Source: Novipirellula caenicola (GTDB lineage: Bacteria > Planctomycetota > Planctomycetia > Pirellulales > Pirellulaceae). From it: a stretch of DNA of 64,000 nucleotides. The translations under genes were made by a program, and so were the position numbers. Location: the NCBI RefSeq assembly GCF_039545035.1, contig NZ_BAABRO010000007.1:1-64000 (forward strand). The letters are read 5' to 3'. Below the pieces are notes generated by a model. That model was not told where the DNA came from. It did not search any database and saw only the letters and a list, made by a program, of their open reading frames with translations. Below are positions 17,311-26,327 of the stretch, one piece after another. Within the stretch, counting starts at the first letter, position 1. Every line of letters starts with the position of its first letter.

Positions 17311-18930
17311 ATGCTTTCAAATTCTTCACTCTCGACCGGCTCGCGATTCGCCTTTGGCGTCACATGGTGGTGCGTTTGTTGGTGCGCATGGTTGGGTGGC
17401 ACCTTGGCGAGTTGTCTGTCGGCCCAAGATCAACCCACCGCTTTTGCCGCGTTTCCGCCGCAGAACCAGGTCAGCCCCAGTCAGAATCAAGTCGGCCCCA
17501 GTGACGCACAGGCCAGTGCAGCACCGCCCAGAGAGGGGCAGCTCGCTATGTTGTCAATGTTGCAACAGCGGGTCGCCAAAACCCCCAATCATTCCGATTC
17601 ATGGCGGTCGCTCGGGCGATTGCAAAATACGCTCGGCGATCCCGATGCGGCTCTTGTTTCGATTCGCCACGCGATCCAGCTGGACCCCTATAACGCGGCA
17701 GCCCACTTCGATTTGGGGCAAATGCTTCGGACCGCGGGACAGCGTGACGAAGCTCAAACTCATTTCGACCGCGTCTATCAGATCGCTCCCGCCAGCTTGT
17801 ATTCGGACCAATTGCGACAGCAAGGCGTGGTGAATCGTGGATCGAGCCAAGTTCAGCTGGGGGTACCTCGTGTGCAGCCATCCGCGGTGATGCCGGCGAA
17901 TTCCACAGCGGCAAACGGTGAACTCGTTCCTGCCGCATCTGCCCTGCCCTCGCCTGCGGCAGCGCCAACGGTCCAGCCTGCGAGCTATTCGATTCAGTCG
18001 TTTGACGGATCGGATGATTTGGAGCGGAGATTCGACGAACTGGAAAGCGAGGTCGAGGCACCGCTTCATCGTCTGCGAGTCTTTTTCGAGACGGGCGTCT
18101 TGTACAACTCGAACATCACCTTGACGCCCATCAGTCGTGAATTGGCCCAAAGCGATGGTTCAAGTTTTCAAGCCTTTGCCAACCCCGATCTTGATTGGAA
18201 GTGGATTCGCACCGAAACGATGCGGATGGGGCCAATGTTCCGCGGCTACTTTACGGCGAACGAACAGCAGTTCGAACAGTTCAATCTGGCGAGCTTTCAG
18301 CCGGGAGCGTTTTTGGAACGTGATTTTCAGCTCGGAGCCAATGAGGCGATTGGGCGATTGGAATACATTTTCGCGAATGATTTTTTTGATGGTGACCAGG
18401 TCGGGGACCGTCATTCGGCAACCGCCTCGCTGACCTTGATTCGGCCTGATTTGGATGCCATCTATGGTTATTTGACGGTGGCTCAATCGAATTTCAATGA
18501 CGATGGTATCGACCCTGCGACCACGTCCTTGGATGGCACGACGGTGACCGCGGGGATCAGCCGTTTCTTTCAAAGCGGTTGGGAGCGTTTGCCGATGTAT
18601 TCGCTTGGGATCGATCTGGAATCCGCCGATACCAAGGGAGCCGATTACCGTTACCATTCGGTCAACTTGCATGGTTCGACGGAATGGGCGATCAGCGATC
18701 GATGGAAATTCATTCCGACGTGGGGAGTTGGCTATCGCGACTACGGCGACTTCACGGGCCCGGTGGCGCGCGATGAGTTCTTTTGGCGACTGCATGGCCG
18801 AGTCGAATACGCAATCACTGAATCGATGGCCATTGGGTTGGTGGCCGGGCACGACCGTTTCGCTTCGGACAATCAAGACTATGACACCGAGCGGACCGAA
18901 GGCGGCGTCGTGTTGACGTTCACTCGCTAA
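17311..18930 (+). CDS. TPR plus outer-membrane beta-barrel protein
   Basis: 540 residues from ATG 17311. A long signal-like segment (FAFGVTWWCVCWCAWLGGTLASCLSAQ) is followed by a Pro/Gln-rich linker. Two TPR units come next (about 78-150; SWRSLGRLQNTLGDPDAALV, NAAAHFDLGQMLRTAGQRDE). The C-terminal half (about 250-540) alternates polar and aromatic residues in strand-length blocks and ends in TFTR, as expected for an outer-membrane barrel. TPR plus C-terminal barrel is the layout of surface lipoprotein assembly modifiers, so it may help expose or secrete a surface protein, possibly the divergent Gln-repeat protein. That link is inference. Starts upstream of 17311 lack a signal peptide. Confidence 0.75.
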   Translation: MLSNSSLSTGSRFAFGVTWWCVCWCAWLGGTLASCLSAQDQPTAFAAFPPQNQVSPSQNQVGPSDAQASAAPPREGQLAMLSMLQQRVAKTPNHSDSWRSLGRLQNTLGDPDAALVSIRHAIQLDPYNAAAHFDLGQMLRTAGQRDEAQTHFDRVYQIAPASLYSDQLRQQGVVNRGSSQVQLGVPRVQPSAVMPANSTAANGELVPAASALPSPAAAPTVQPASYSIQSFDGSDDLERRFDELESEVEAPLHRLRVFFETGVLYNSNITLTPISRELAQSDGSSFQAFANPDLDWKWIRTETMRMGPMFRGYFTANEQQFEQFNLASFQPGAFLERDFQLGANEAIGRLEYIFANDFFDGDQVGDRHSATASLTLIRPDLDAIYGYLTVAQSNFNDDGIDPATTSLDGTTVTAGISRFFQSGWERLPMYSLGIDLESADTKGADYRYHSVNLHGSTEWAISDRWKFIPTWGVGYRDYGDFTGPVARDEFFWRLHGRVEYAITESMAIGLVAGHDRFASDNQDYDTERTEGGVVLTFTR

Positions 18931-18935
18931 CGAGC

Positions 18936-19697
18936 TTAGCGGCCGCTCAACCAGGGTGCCGCAAGTCCCGCGACGCCCATCACAAACAAGATGCCCAGTG
19001 TGATCCGTCGCAGCCGCGCACGTCCAAGCCAATTGCCAAAACGCAGGCCTGCAAACGTGACCAGCAACAACAGCGGCGTCATTGCGGCGGCCAGCAATCC
19101 AGGCTGAATGATCCGCGTGCCGAACGTGTAATACAGCAGCCCGATCGCCGGGAACATGCTGATCAAAAACATGCCAAACAGAAATCCGCGAATCCGTCGG
19201 GTGTCCCAATCATGAGCCTGCACCCAAAACACAATCGCCGGGCCGCCCATTCCTACAAGTCCCTGTAAGAAACCAGAAAGGGGAAAGGCAAGCCAAGCCC
19301 AGCCGCGATGCAGCGAGGTTTGCGGGCGAGGGTTCAATACCATCATGGCAATCGTCACGCTCAACACGACCCCGCCCACGACTTGCCGAAGCGTGATCAC
19401 CGAATAGGACTCGAGCGTTTGCAGCACCGCGATGCCGATCGGCAGGAACAGAATCCGGGTAAAGCCAGGCACCTTTAGTTTGGAAAAGGAAATCGCGTCA
19501 CGCAGTGTCCAAACGCCCCACAGGTTTTGCGGAATCGTGGCGACCAACAACGATGTTTGAGCTTCGGGAATCGAATAGCCACACCACATCAGCGAAGGGA
19601 CAATGAATAGCCCCGCGGCAAAGCCGGCAGCCGATTGGACGAAGATTCCAATACATAGAATCAACGCGAACGGAAGGAGGGAAACGAGTTCGTTCAT
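18936..19697 (-). CDS. TauE/SafE-family sulfite/anion exporter
   Basis: 253 residues, almost entirely hydrophobic with about eight membrane segments. TauE/SafE features are visible: the N-terminal ALILCIGIFVQSAAGFAAGL and an internal repeat with GFLQGLVGMGGPAIVFWVQA, the two characteristic G-x-GGG-like re-entrant motifs. The family exports sulfite, sulfoacetate or other organic anions; the substrate here cannot be read from sequence. It converges with the beta-barrel gene, 5 bases apart. Upstream lies a palindromic element. Confidence 0.9.
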   Translation of the reverse strand: MNELVSLLPFALILCIGIFVQSAAGFAAGLFIVPSLMWCGYSIPEAQTSLLVATIPQNLWGVWTLRDAISFSKLKVPGFTRILFLPIGIAVLQTLESYSVITLRQVVGGVVLSVTIAMMVLNPRPQTSLHRGWAWLAFPLSGFLQGLVGMGGPAIVFWVQAHDWDTRRIRGFLFGMFLISMFPAIGLLYYTFGTRIIQPGLLAAAMTPLLLLVTFAGLRFGNWLGRARLRRITLGILFVMGVAGLAAPWLSGR

Positions 19698-19822
19698 GAT
19701 GATTCGCAGTGTAACCAGCCCGAGGCTGGTCCAGAAGGAGCGAAATCGAAAACGACTCGGAACCCGTCCGCTGGCTTCCCATCGAGGCTAACGCGGTCAA
19801 AATCGTCGTAGCGAAACTCGTC

Positions 19823-19997
19823 AACGGCTTGTTGTTTTAGTCGTACGATGGACTTCCTAGTCCGTCGAATCCACCATTGACGGACTAGGAAGTCCATCCT
19901 ACACCCCTTGCCGCAGGAACCTTCACTAAATCAACAAGCCGCCACGCGTTTTGGGGGATGCGTCAATCGAACGAAAGTCTTGACGACTTCCGCTACG
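19823..19997. repeat. Palindromic intergenic element, copy at 19.8 kb, with satellite hairpin
   Basis: Left end AACGGCTTGTTGTTTTAGT (19823-19841), right end ACTAAATCAACAAGCCG (19925-19941). Inner perfect 19-bp inverted repeat ATGGACTTCCTAGTCCGTC (19848-19866) with its complement (19879-19897). It is nearly identical to the 6.6 kb copy. The satellite hairpin CGAAAGTCTTGACGACTTCC (19972-19991, running on as GCTACG) follows. Lies in the gap between the TauE/SafE gene and the lactonase gene. Confidence 0.9.
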
Positions 19998-20024
19998 CTT
20001 AACTCGGACAAGCTCGATGGAAAG

Positions 20025-20062
20025 AAAAAACGCCAACGGGAATGATCTCCCATTGGCGTTTC
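20025..20062 (-). terminator. Terminator of the lactonase gene
   Basis: Read on the minus strand, a hairpin (AACGCCAATGGGA with TCCCGTTGGCGTT, one mismatch, loop of about six) is followed by a run of T (plus-strand AAAAAA at 20025-20030). It lies about 30 bases behind the stop codon at 20091. Confidence 0.85.
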
Positions 20063-20090
20063 CGTTTGATAACGATCCGAGCGAAGCGGC

Positions 20091-21266
20091 TTATTCGTGT
20101 TGCATCAAAACACAAATCGCCGAAGGGGCATGCACCACGTTTTGGTTGTACGTCAATTCGCCGGTCGTTGGGTTGACCGCAAACGAGGCCAGCGTGTGCG
20201 AGTTTTGACCGGCAGCCAACAACCATCGCCCGCTTGGGTCGAGGTTAAAGTTGCGAGGCGTCGCCCCACGCACGTGTTCATGCTCGATCACCGATAACTC
20301 ACCCGTTTGTGGATTCACTTTGAAAACGGTGATGGTGTCGTGACCACGGTTGGCGCTGTATACAAATTTGCCGTTGGGATGGACGCGAATTTCCGAGGCA
20401 CTTTTGAACAGCTCTTTGGCAAGTTCGGACTTGGAAACGGTCGGAATCGTTTGCTTGGGCGTCATCGTTCCGTTTTCGGCATCGTAATCAAACACGGTAA
20501 CGCTGAGATCAAGTTCGTTCAGCAAAAAGATCCACTTCCCGTTGGGGTGGAATTTCATGTGTCGCGGTCCGCCGCCCAGCGGAGCTTGGCCGAACCCGTG
20601 AGAGGTCAAGGTGGCGGTGTCGGTGTCGACTTTGTAAATCATCACCTTGTCCAATCCGAGATCGGGAACAAAGGCGAATCGCTCGTCGGGCGAAAAACCG
20701 GCCCAGTGGGCATGGGGTGCTTCTTGACGGTTTGGCACGATGCGAGAACCCCCTTCGTGTTTCATCAGCGACGTGCGTTGGTTAACCGAACCATCAGCGT
20801 TTAGCGAAAACGCAGCAACCGATCCGCTGCCGTATTGCGCGGTCATCAACATCTTGCCTTTCGAATCGACTGCGACATGCGCGGCGCCGCCGTCACCGAT
20901 GGCGACCGAGTTGAGCAGCGTCAACTTTGCGTCTTTACCACTGCCGTCGATCTTAAACGCCGCCACCGATGCGGTGCCGCCTACATCGCCCACGGCGTAC
21001 AGCACCGATCCATTGGGATGCATCGCAAGGAACCCGGGGCCGCCCATTTCAGCGGCCAGCGTGGGGTCGGACAATTTGCCATTTTGAGTGTTCAGAGTGC
21101 AGTGATAGATCCCTTTGCTGGGTTTGGCGTTGCTGGTGCCGATCCAAACGCTAATGACAGCATTTTCGCCAGGTTGGGCTGCAAATGAGGGTGTAGCAGA
21201 ACTCATGATTTGCCCTGTGATAAAAAAGCCAAGCAACAGGGGCCAATAGAATGCGCGACGCGTCAC
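20091..21266 (-). CDS. Lactonase-fold beta-propeller protein (6-phosphogluconolactonase-like)
   Basis: 391 residues with a signal peptide (WPLLLGFFITGQIMSSATPSFAA), hence exported. The rest is a seven-bladed propeller of the Pgl/lactonase family: blades marked by GGPGFLAMHPNGSVLYAVGD, GGGPRHMKFHPNGKWIFLLN, SEIRVHPNGKFVYSANRGHD and ATPRNFNLDPSGRWLLAAGQ. Cytoplasmic members hydrolyse 6-phosphogluconolactone; an exported one probably hydrolyses another sugar lactone or only binds. Monocistronic, with its own terminator. Confidence 0.9.
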   Translation of the reverse strand: MTRRAFYWPLLLGFFITGQIMSSATPSFAAQPGENAVISVWIGTSNAKPSKGIYHCTLNTQNGKLSDPTLAAEMGGPGFLAMHPNGSVLYAVGDVGGTASVAAFKIDGSGKDAKLTLLNSVAIGDGGAAHVAVDSKGKMLMTAQYGSGSVAAFSLNADGSVNQRTSLMKHEGGSRIVPNRQEAPHAHWAGFSPDERFAFVPDLGLDKVMIYKVDTDTATLTSHGFGQAPLGGGPRHMKFHPNGKWIFLLNELDLSVTVFDYDAENGTMTPKQTIPTVSKSELAKELFKSASEIRVHPNGKFVYSANRGHDTITVFKVNPQTGELSVIEHEHVRGATPRNFNLDPSGRWLLAAGQNSHTLASFAVNPTTGELTYNQNVVHAPSAICVLMQHE

Positions 21267-21648
21267 GATGTTAGTTTCCTGGGTAAGTTTTTAGGTGGGT
21301 GGGGGCGGATTGAGTTTGATGGGGTGAACTGAATTGCTACTAATCTAACCGACTTGATTGCCGTTGGGGTGTGGCCGATGTGAGACTGGGCAAGCTGCGA
21401 CAACCTTTGCGAATCTTCTTTTTTGATTAAAGATTGGCCGCTAGCAGGCCGATTCATGATAAAGCTAAGTTGAAAATTCGAGGGGGGATTCCTCGAAATA
21501 ACGCGATCACGCGGCGGCGTTGCCAGCTCTTGTCCGCTCGTACTTTTAGACCTCGCTGACCTATGGGAACTCCACAAGCCCACAGGGGGCGCGATGCGGA
21601 AGTCGAGCGGCAATCGGAAACGCATCGCACACGATCGCGAGTTTTGCC
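21267..21648. other. Divergent intergenic region, 382 bases
   Basis: Lies between the lactonase gene (leftward) and a small lipoprotein gene (rightward), so it should hold promoters for both. I see no reliable promoter, operator or RNA structure, and no coding frame with support. Confidence 0.4.
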
Positions 21649-22107
21649 ATGTTGCGATCCGCACCGACAAAAACACTCTTTCTCGTGCTCGGCCTTGGAT
21701 TGATCTCGATCCAAGCAGGTTGTGTCGCACTGAATATCCCCAGCGAGCGTCTGGCGGATCCCGAGGACGGCGGCGGCGTGCTGGGCGATTGGAAACACAA
21801 TCGTTCCAAACGCATTGCTTCTAAATTGCATCATGCATTTTCGGACCCGGTCGACATCGAATCGACCGCCGTGTTCTCAGGGGCCGACGAATTTGATCCC
21901 GCTTGCTCTCCCGCGTTCCCAGGGCACGCCCAACCGCTGGATGCATCCGGTTTTCCGATTGAGCAAGGATTTGACGGGGGCGCGTTGACGGTGGATCCGT
22001 TCGATTCGTCCGTCGGGCAAGATGGATCGATCAAGCCGCCCGAGATTCCTTGGCCGCGATTCCATCCCGTTCCCACGCGTCCCGTTTTCGGTGGCAGCAC
22101 GCACTAG
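21649..22107 (+). CDS. Lipoprotein, unknown function
   Basis: 152 residues. Lipoprotein signal MLRSAPTKTLFLVLGLGLISIQAGC (lipobox IQAGC, Cys25). The mature part is hydrophilic and rich in Asp, Pro, Phe and Gly with no repeat or catalytic motif, ending RFHPVPTRPVFGGSTH. Low-complexity composition suggests a disordered surface or periplasmic protein. No family recognised. Confidence 0.65.
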   Translation: MLRSAPTKTLFLVLGLGLISIQAGCVALNIPSERLADPEDGGGVLGDWKHNRSKRIASKLHHAFSDPVDIESTAVFSGADEFDPACSPAFPGHAQPLDASGFPIEQGFDGGALTVDPFDSSVGQDGSIKPPEIPWPRFHPVPTRPVFGGSTH

Positions 22108-22496
22108 CGGTCTTTCGCAGCTGTGGTGGCCGGAAGCAGCCGCCCCCCCAATCTCGACCGCCGACTCGGAATGCATATTGCGACTGCAGCCGTTTGGAAT
22201 GTGATCCAATCTTTTGGCTAGCGTGCCGGCCCGCCACGTGGTTGCAAATGCTCGAGAAACTCGAGTTTTCTGCCGAGAATCGCTCACTTTTTCGCAGCTT
22301 CGGATCGGGGAAGAACCGGTTTCGCTTTCCAGATGTTAAGCCTGGTAAACCTTGCGGCGCGCCTTCAAAACGCATCAAGCGAATGAGCGGATTGTTCCGA
22401 TGCAAACAGCCATACCGGTGATACCGGTGTTTGGGCAGCGGGCGTTGTGGAGTCCGCTGATGATTGTGCATCCGAAAGATTCGGGTCTAGGGATAT
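22108..22496. other. Intergenic region, 389 bases, with small hairpin
   Basis: No gene supported. CTCGAG-AAA-CTCGAG followed by TTTT at 22251-22269 could be a weak terminator for the upstream lipoprotein gene, though 140 bases behind its stop. AGGGA-like TAGGGAT just before ATG 22497 is the ribosome-binding site of the protease gene. Confidence 0.45.
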
Positions 22497-23933
22497 ATGC
22501 TACCAACAACCCTACGTTGTCCGGCTGTCGGCCGCTTGATGTTTGCCAGCTTTGCTTTTTCGCTGGCCACTTCGACGCTGTCGCTGCCAGCTCAAACACC
22601 GAGTGATTCGGACAAAACCAGCAACCGTGCTCAGGTCTCAACCACGCGTCAAACGCCAACGGTTTTGGCGATTCGCCGCGCCGCTCCGGCGGTGGTGAAC
22701 ATTCATGGTCAAAAGACGGTGCGTGCAACAGCCGCCGGAATGGCTGGGGCCAGTGGTCCCGATTCGTTCCGTCAAGTCAACGGGATGGGAACCGGAGTGG
22801 TCATTGATCCACGCGGTTACGTGATCACCAACTTTCATGTTGTCGAAGATGTCGACGACATCTTGGTGACGCTCGATGATGGCCAAACCACGACAGCCGA
22901 GTTGATCGCAGCTCGAGTTCGCAACGATTTGGCTTTGATCAAAGTCAACGTGGACCGTCCATTGCCGACGATCCCACGTGGCACCAGCAGCGACTTGATG
23001 GTCGGTGAGAGTGTGATTGCGATCGGCAATGCATTCGGATACGTGCACACCAGCACGCAAGGGATTATCAGTGCGTTGCATCGCGATGTGCCTGTGAATG
23101 AGTCCCAAGAGTATCACGATCTGATTCAAATCAGTGCCGGGATCAACCCTGGAAACTCGGGTGGTCCGCTGTTGAACATTGACGGAGAGATGATCGGTGT
23201 CAACGTTGCCGTTCGCGTCGGAGCTCAGCAGATCGCGTTTGCGATCCCGATGGATCAGGTGGTTGATATCGTGACCGAGATGATCGACGAGCATAACGAG
23301 AAGCGTTTATTGACAGGTCTGCGAACAAACGGCGGACCCCGCGACGGCGACGGCGTGACTGTTGCCAATGTCTCCGCTAGCAGCCCCGCCGCACGGGATG
23401 GGCTGAAGCCGGGTGACCGCGTGGTCCGCGTTGGTTCTCAGCCGGTGGATGACCGACTCGATTTTGCTTTGGCGATGTTGAACGTCAGCCCCGGAGAGCA
23501 GTTGGAGTTTGCAGTCGAGCGTGGCGGACGTCAAATCGATTTGGCGATGCGTACCGAACAACCGCCTGCGTCGTCGACCGCATCGACAGTCGAAGAAATG
23601 GCTTGGTCGCGAATTGGTATCCAAGTGCGTCCGGTTGCCGAATCCACGATTCGCCGGCTGAACACTCGGATGCGTACGAAGTACCGCGGCGGTTTGTACA
23701 TTGCAGGCGTTCGCCCTGGATCACCCGCTGATCAACAGGGGATCACCACCGGGGATGTGTTGTTAGGGATTCACGGGTGGCAAACGTCGAACATGGCCGA
23801 TTTGGCCGGGATCCTCGAACACCCCGACATGCAACGCGGTCCCAAAGCAAAGTTCTACATCGTGCGTCGTGAACAAACCTTGTTCGGACACCTGCAAATC
23901 GCAGCTCAAGCGGACAGCTCGGCTCGCCGTTAA
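22497..23933 (+). CDS. HtrA/Deg-type serine protease with PDZ domains
   Basis: 478 residues. Signal segment at 11-32. Trypsin-like domain with the full triad: His114 (TNFHVVED), Asp144 (RNDLALIKV) and Ser221 (INPGNSGGPLL). Two PDZ domains follow (about 285-360, VANVSASSPAARDGLKPGDR; and about 385-470, YIAGVRPGSPADQQGITTGD). HtrA proteases degrade or refold damaged envelope proteins. The start is well supported by TAGGGAT six bases upstream. Monocistronic; converges with leuD. Confidence 0.95.
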   Translation: MLPTTLRCPAVGRLMFASFAFSLATSTLSLPAQTPSDSDKTSNRAQVSTTRQTPTVLAIRRAAPAVVNIHGQKTVRATAAGMAGASGPDSFRQVNGMGTGVVIDPRGYVITNFHVVEDVDDILVTLDDGQTTTAELIAARVRNDLALIKVNVDRPLPTIPRGTSSDLMVGESVIAIGNAFGYVHTSTQGIISALHRDVPVNESQEYHDLIQISAGINPGNSGGPLLNIDGEMIGVNVAVRVGAQQIAFAIPMDQVVDIVTEMIDEHNEKRLLTGLRTNGGPRDGDGVTVANVSASSPAARDGLKPGDRVVRVGSQPVDDRLDFALAMLNVSPGEQLEFAVERGGRQIDLAMRTEQPPASSTASTVEEMAWSRIGIQVRPVAESTIRRLNTRMRTKYRGGLYIAGVRPGSPADQQGITTGDVLLGIHGWQTSNMADLAGILEHPDMQRGPKAKFYIVRREQTLFGHLQIAAQADSSARR

Positions 23934-23958
23934 ACGTAGATCAAAAAAAGCAGAATCA

Positions 23959-24078
23959 CTCGCATCGATTTTCGATGCGAGAGCCCGACGTGAACGTCCC
24001 GGGGCGAACTTGAGCTAGGTGACCCGCATCGCACTTCAAGTTTGCCGACCCAGCTGGGACGCGTGCGTCGGGCTTTTG
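23959..24078. terminator. Structured bidirectional terminator region between htrA-like gene and leuD
   Basis: Two nested structures. First, CTCGCATCGA (23959-23968) with its complement at 23972-23981, loop TTT. Second, AGCCCGACG (23982-23990) with CGTCGGGCT (24066-24074) followed by TTTT, enclosing an inner AACTTGA...TCAAGTT pair. On the plus strand the large hairpin ends in TTTT. On the minus strand the small hairpin is followed after nine bases by TTTTTTT. It can terminate both converging transcripts. Confidence 0.75.
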
Positions 24079-24088
24079 TCGTAATGCT

Positions 24089-24682
24089 CTACCAGGTACG
24101 AGCGGTTTCGTAGGCCGAGATCTTGTCTTCGTGCTGAAGTGTCAACGCGATGTCGTCCAGCCCGTTCAGCATGTTGTGCCGACGGCTGGCGTCCACTTCA
24201 AAGCTACGCTCAAAACCAAGCTTGTCCGACACGGTTTGCTTTTCCAAGTCGACGGTCAGTTCGTAATTCGGATTCTCTGCGGCGCGTTTGAACAATTCGT
24301 CGACATCGGCTTCGGACAACGCGATCGGCAACAAGCCGTTTTTGAAGCAGTTGTTGAAAAAAATGTCGGCAAACGAAGGAGCGATGACCGCGCGAAAACC
24401 GTAGTCGTCCAACGCCCACACAGCATGTTCACGACTGCTGCCGCTGCCAAAGTTTTGGCGAGCCAACAAAATCGAAGCTCCGGCGGCTTCCGGTTTGTTC
24501 AGTTCAAACTCAGGATTCGGAGTCGTTCCGTCGTCCAAAAAACGCCAATCGAAAAATAAGAACTGGCCAAACCCCGTTCGCTCGATCCGCTTCAGGAACT
24601 GCTTGGGGATGATTTGGTCGGTATCGACGTTGGCGCGGTCCAGCGTAACGGCTTTTCCGGTGTGTACGGTGAAGTTTTGCAT
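24089..24682 (-). CDS. leuD: 3-isopropylmalate dehydratase small subunit
   Basis: 197 residues, normal length. LeuD pairs with LeuC to isomerise 2-isopropylmalate to 3-isopropylmalate in leucine synthesis (cytoplasm). Diagnostic segments: [29 protein letters not shown], and the swivel-domain [20 protein letters not shown] followed by [17 protein letters not shown]. Lies 80 bases behind leuC, co-directional, evidently one operon. Confidence 0.97.
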   Translation of the reverse strand: MQNFTVHTGKAVTLDRANVDTDQIIPKQFLKRIERTGFGQFLFFDWRFLDDGTTPNPEFELNKPEAAGASILLARQNFGSGSSREHAVWALDDYGFRAVIAPSFADIFFNNCFKNGLLPIALSEADVDELFKRAAENPNYELTVDLEKQTVSDKLGFERSFEVDASRRHNMLNGLDDIALTLQHEDKISAYETARTW

Positions 24683-24762
24683 GGGTGAGGTCGGAAATCA
24701 AAAGCGGGGGTGAGGTGTTTTACTGTTTGCAGTGACGATGGCGATCGGCGGTGAGCAGAAGT

Positions 24763-26205
24763 CTATAGCGACTTGAAGTCCCACTCGCGGATGTCCGTAA
24801 AGCGTCCGGTGATTGCGGCGGCCGCTGCCATCGCGGGGCTCACCAAGTGCGTTCGCCCCCCTTTGCCTTGGCGTCCTTCGAAGTTGCGGTTGCTGGTGCT
24901 GGCACATCGTTCACCCGGTGCCAATTTGTCGGGGTTCATCGCCAAGCACATGCTGCAGCCTGCTTCACGCCAATCGAATCCCGCTTCCTTAAAGACCTTG
25001 TCGAGACCTTCTTTTTCAGCTTGCAATTTGACTTGGCCGCTGCCCGGTACCACCATCGCGCTGACGTTGCCCGAAACATGATGGCCTTTGACCACTTCGG
25101 CGGCCGCTCGCAAATCTTCGATTCGGGCGTTGGTGCACGATCCGATGAAGACTCGATCAAGGGAGACATCTTGGATCTTGGTCTTTGCGGTCAAACCCAT
25201 GTACTCGAGTGCTTGAGCGGTCGATTTTTGCTCGGTGGCATCAGCGAAATCAGCGGGGTCGGGAACCGACGCACTGACGCTGAGCACTTGGCCGGGGTTG
25301 GTTCCCCAGGTCACTTGCGGTTCGATGTCCTTGCCTTGGTAGACGTTGGATCGATCGTAGGTGGCACCGGCGTCGGTGGGCAATGATTTCCAGCGAGCGA
25401 CGGCGGCGTCAAAGTCGCTAGGGACTTCGGGCAATCCACGCAGGTAATCGAAGGTGACTTGGTCCGGAGCGATCATGCCGGCTCGGGCGCCCGCTTCGAT
25501 CGACATGTTGCATACCGTCATCCGTTCTTCCATGGTCAGATTGCGAACGCAATCCCCGGTGAACTCCAACACATAGCCGGTCCCGCCTGCGGTGCCGATC
25601 TGGCCGATCAAGTACAGGATCATGTCCTTGGCCGTGACGCCTCGCGAGAGCGATCCGTCGACACGAAGTTCGAATGTCTTGGGTTTGAATTGCAGCAACG
25701 TTTGCGTCGCCAACACATGCTCGACCTCGCTGGTGCCGATGCCGAAGGCCAACGCACCAAACGCACCGTGAGTCGCAGTGTGGCTGTCGCCGCAGACGAT
25801 CGTCATGCCAGGTTGGGTGTAGCCGTTTTCGGGGCCGATGACGTGCACGATGCCTTGGCGGACATCATCGATGTCGAACAGCGTCACGCCGAATTCTTTG
25901 CAGTTTTCTCGTAGCGTCTCGATCTGTTTGCGGCTGATCGGGTCGGCGATAGGCAAACTGCGGTCGCTGGTCGGGACGTTATGGTCCGGGGTCGCGATCG
26001 TTCGCTCGGGGCGACGGATCGGGCGATTCGCCAAACGCAGCCCCTCAAAGGCCTGCGGGCTGGTGACCTCGTGAACCAAGTGCAAATCGACGTACAGGAT
26101 CGCGGGGCCCGCTTCGTTTTGATAGACGACGTGCTCGTCCCAGATTTTGTCGAGCATAGTCCGGGGGGTGGACGATTTTCCCGTAGACGATTGAGATTGA
26201 GACAT
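24763..26205 (-). CDS. leuC: 3-isopropylmalate dehydratase large subunit
   Basis: 480 residues. Aconitase-family enzyme with a [4Fe-4S] cluster bound by three Cys. Visible ligands are in [20 protein letters not shown] and in [13 protein letters not shown]; the substrate segment [20 protein letters not shown] is intact. Works with LeuD just downstream. No leader peptide or T-box was recognised in the short upstream gap to the subtilase gene. Confidence 0.97.
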   Translation of the reverse strand: MSQSQSSTGKSSTPRTMLDKIWDEHVVYQNEAGPAILYVDLHLVHEVTSPQAFEGLRLANRPIRRPERTIATPDHNVPTSDRSLPIADPISRKQIETLRENCKEFGVTLFDIDDVRQGIVHVIGPENGYTQPGMTIVCGDSHTATHGAFGALAFGIGTSEVEHVLATQTLLQFKPKTFELRVDGSLSRGVTAKDMILYLIGQIGTAGGTGYVLEFTGDCVRNLTMEERMTVCNMSIEAGARAGMIAPDQVTFDYLRGLPEVPSDFDAAVARWKSLPTDAGATYDRSNVYQGKDIEPQVTWGTNPGQVLSVSASVPDPADFADATEQKSTAQALEYMGLTAKTKIQDVSLDRVFIGSCTNARIEDLRAAAEVVKGHHVSGNVSAMVVPGSGQVKLQAEKEGLDKVFKEAGFDWREAGCSMCLAMNPDKLAPGERCASTSNRNFEGRQGKGGRTHLVSPAMAAAAAITGRFTDIREWDFKSL

Positions 26206-26327
26206 TTTGGGCGTGAGAAAGCAGATGGAAGGGGAGCAGAATTACTACGATTACTGTCAACTGTAAACACAAAACTGTCAACGCCCAGCGAATTTTCGCC
26301 CTTCATCGGCCCCCTGCCTAAAACTGC

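Noticed and set aside
18160-19209. 349-residue minus-strand frame overlapping the beta-barrel and TauE/SafE genes
   Set aside because: It crosses two supported genes and shows no recognisable domain.
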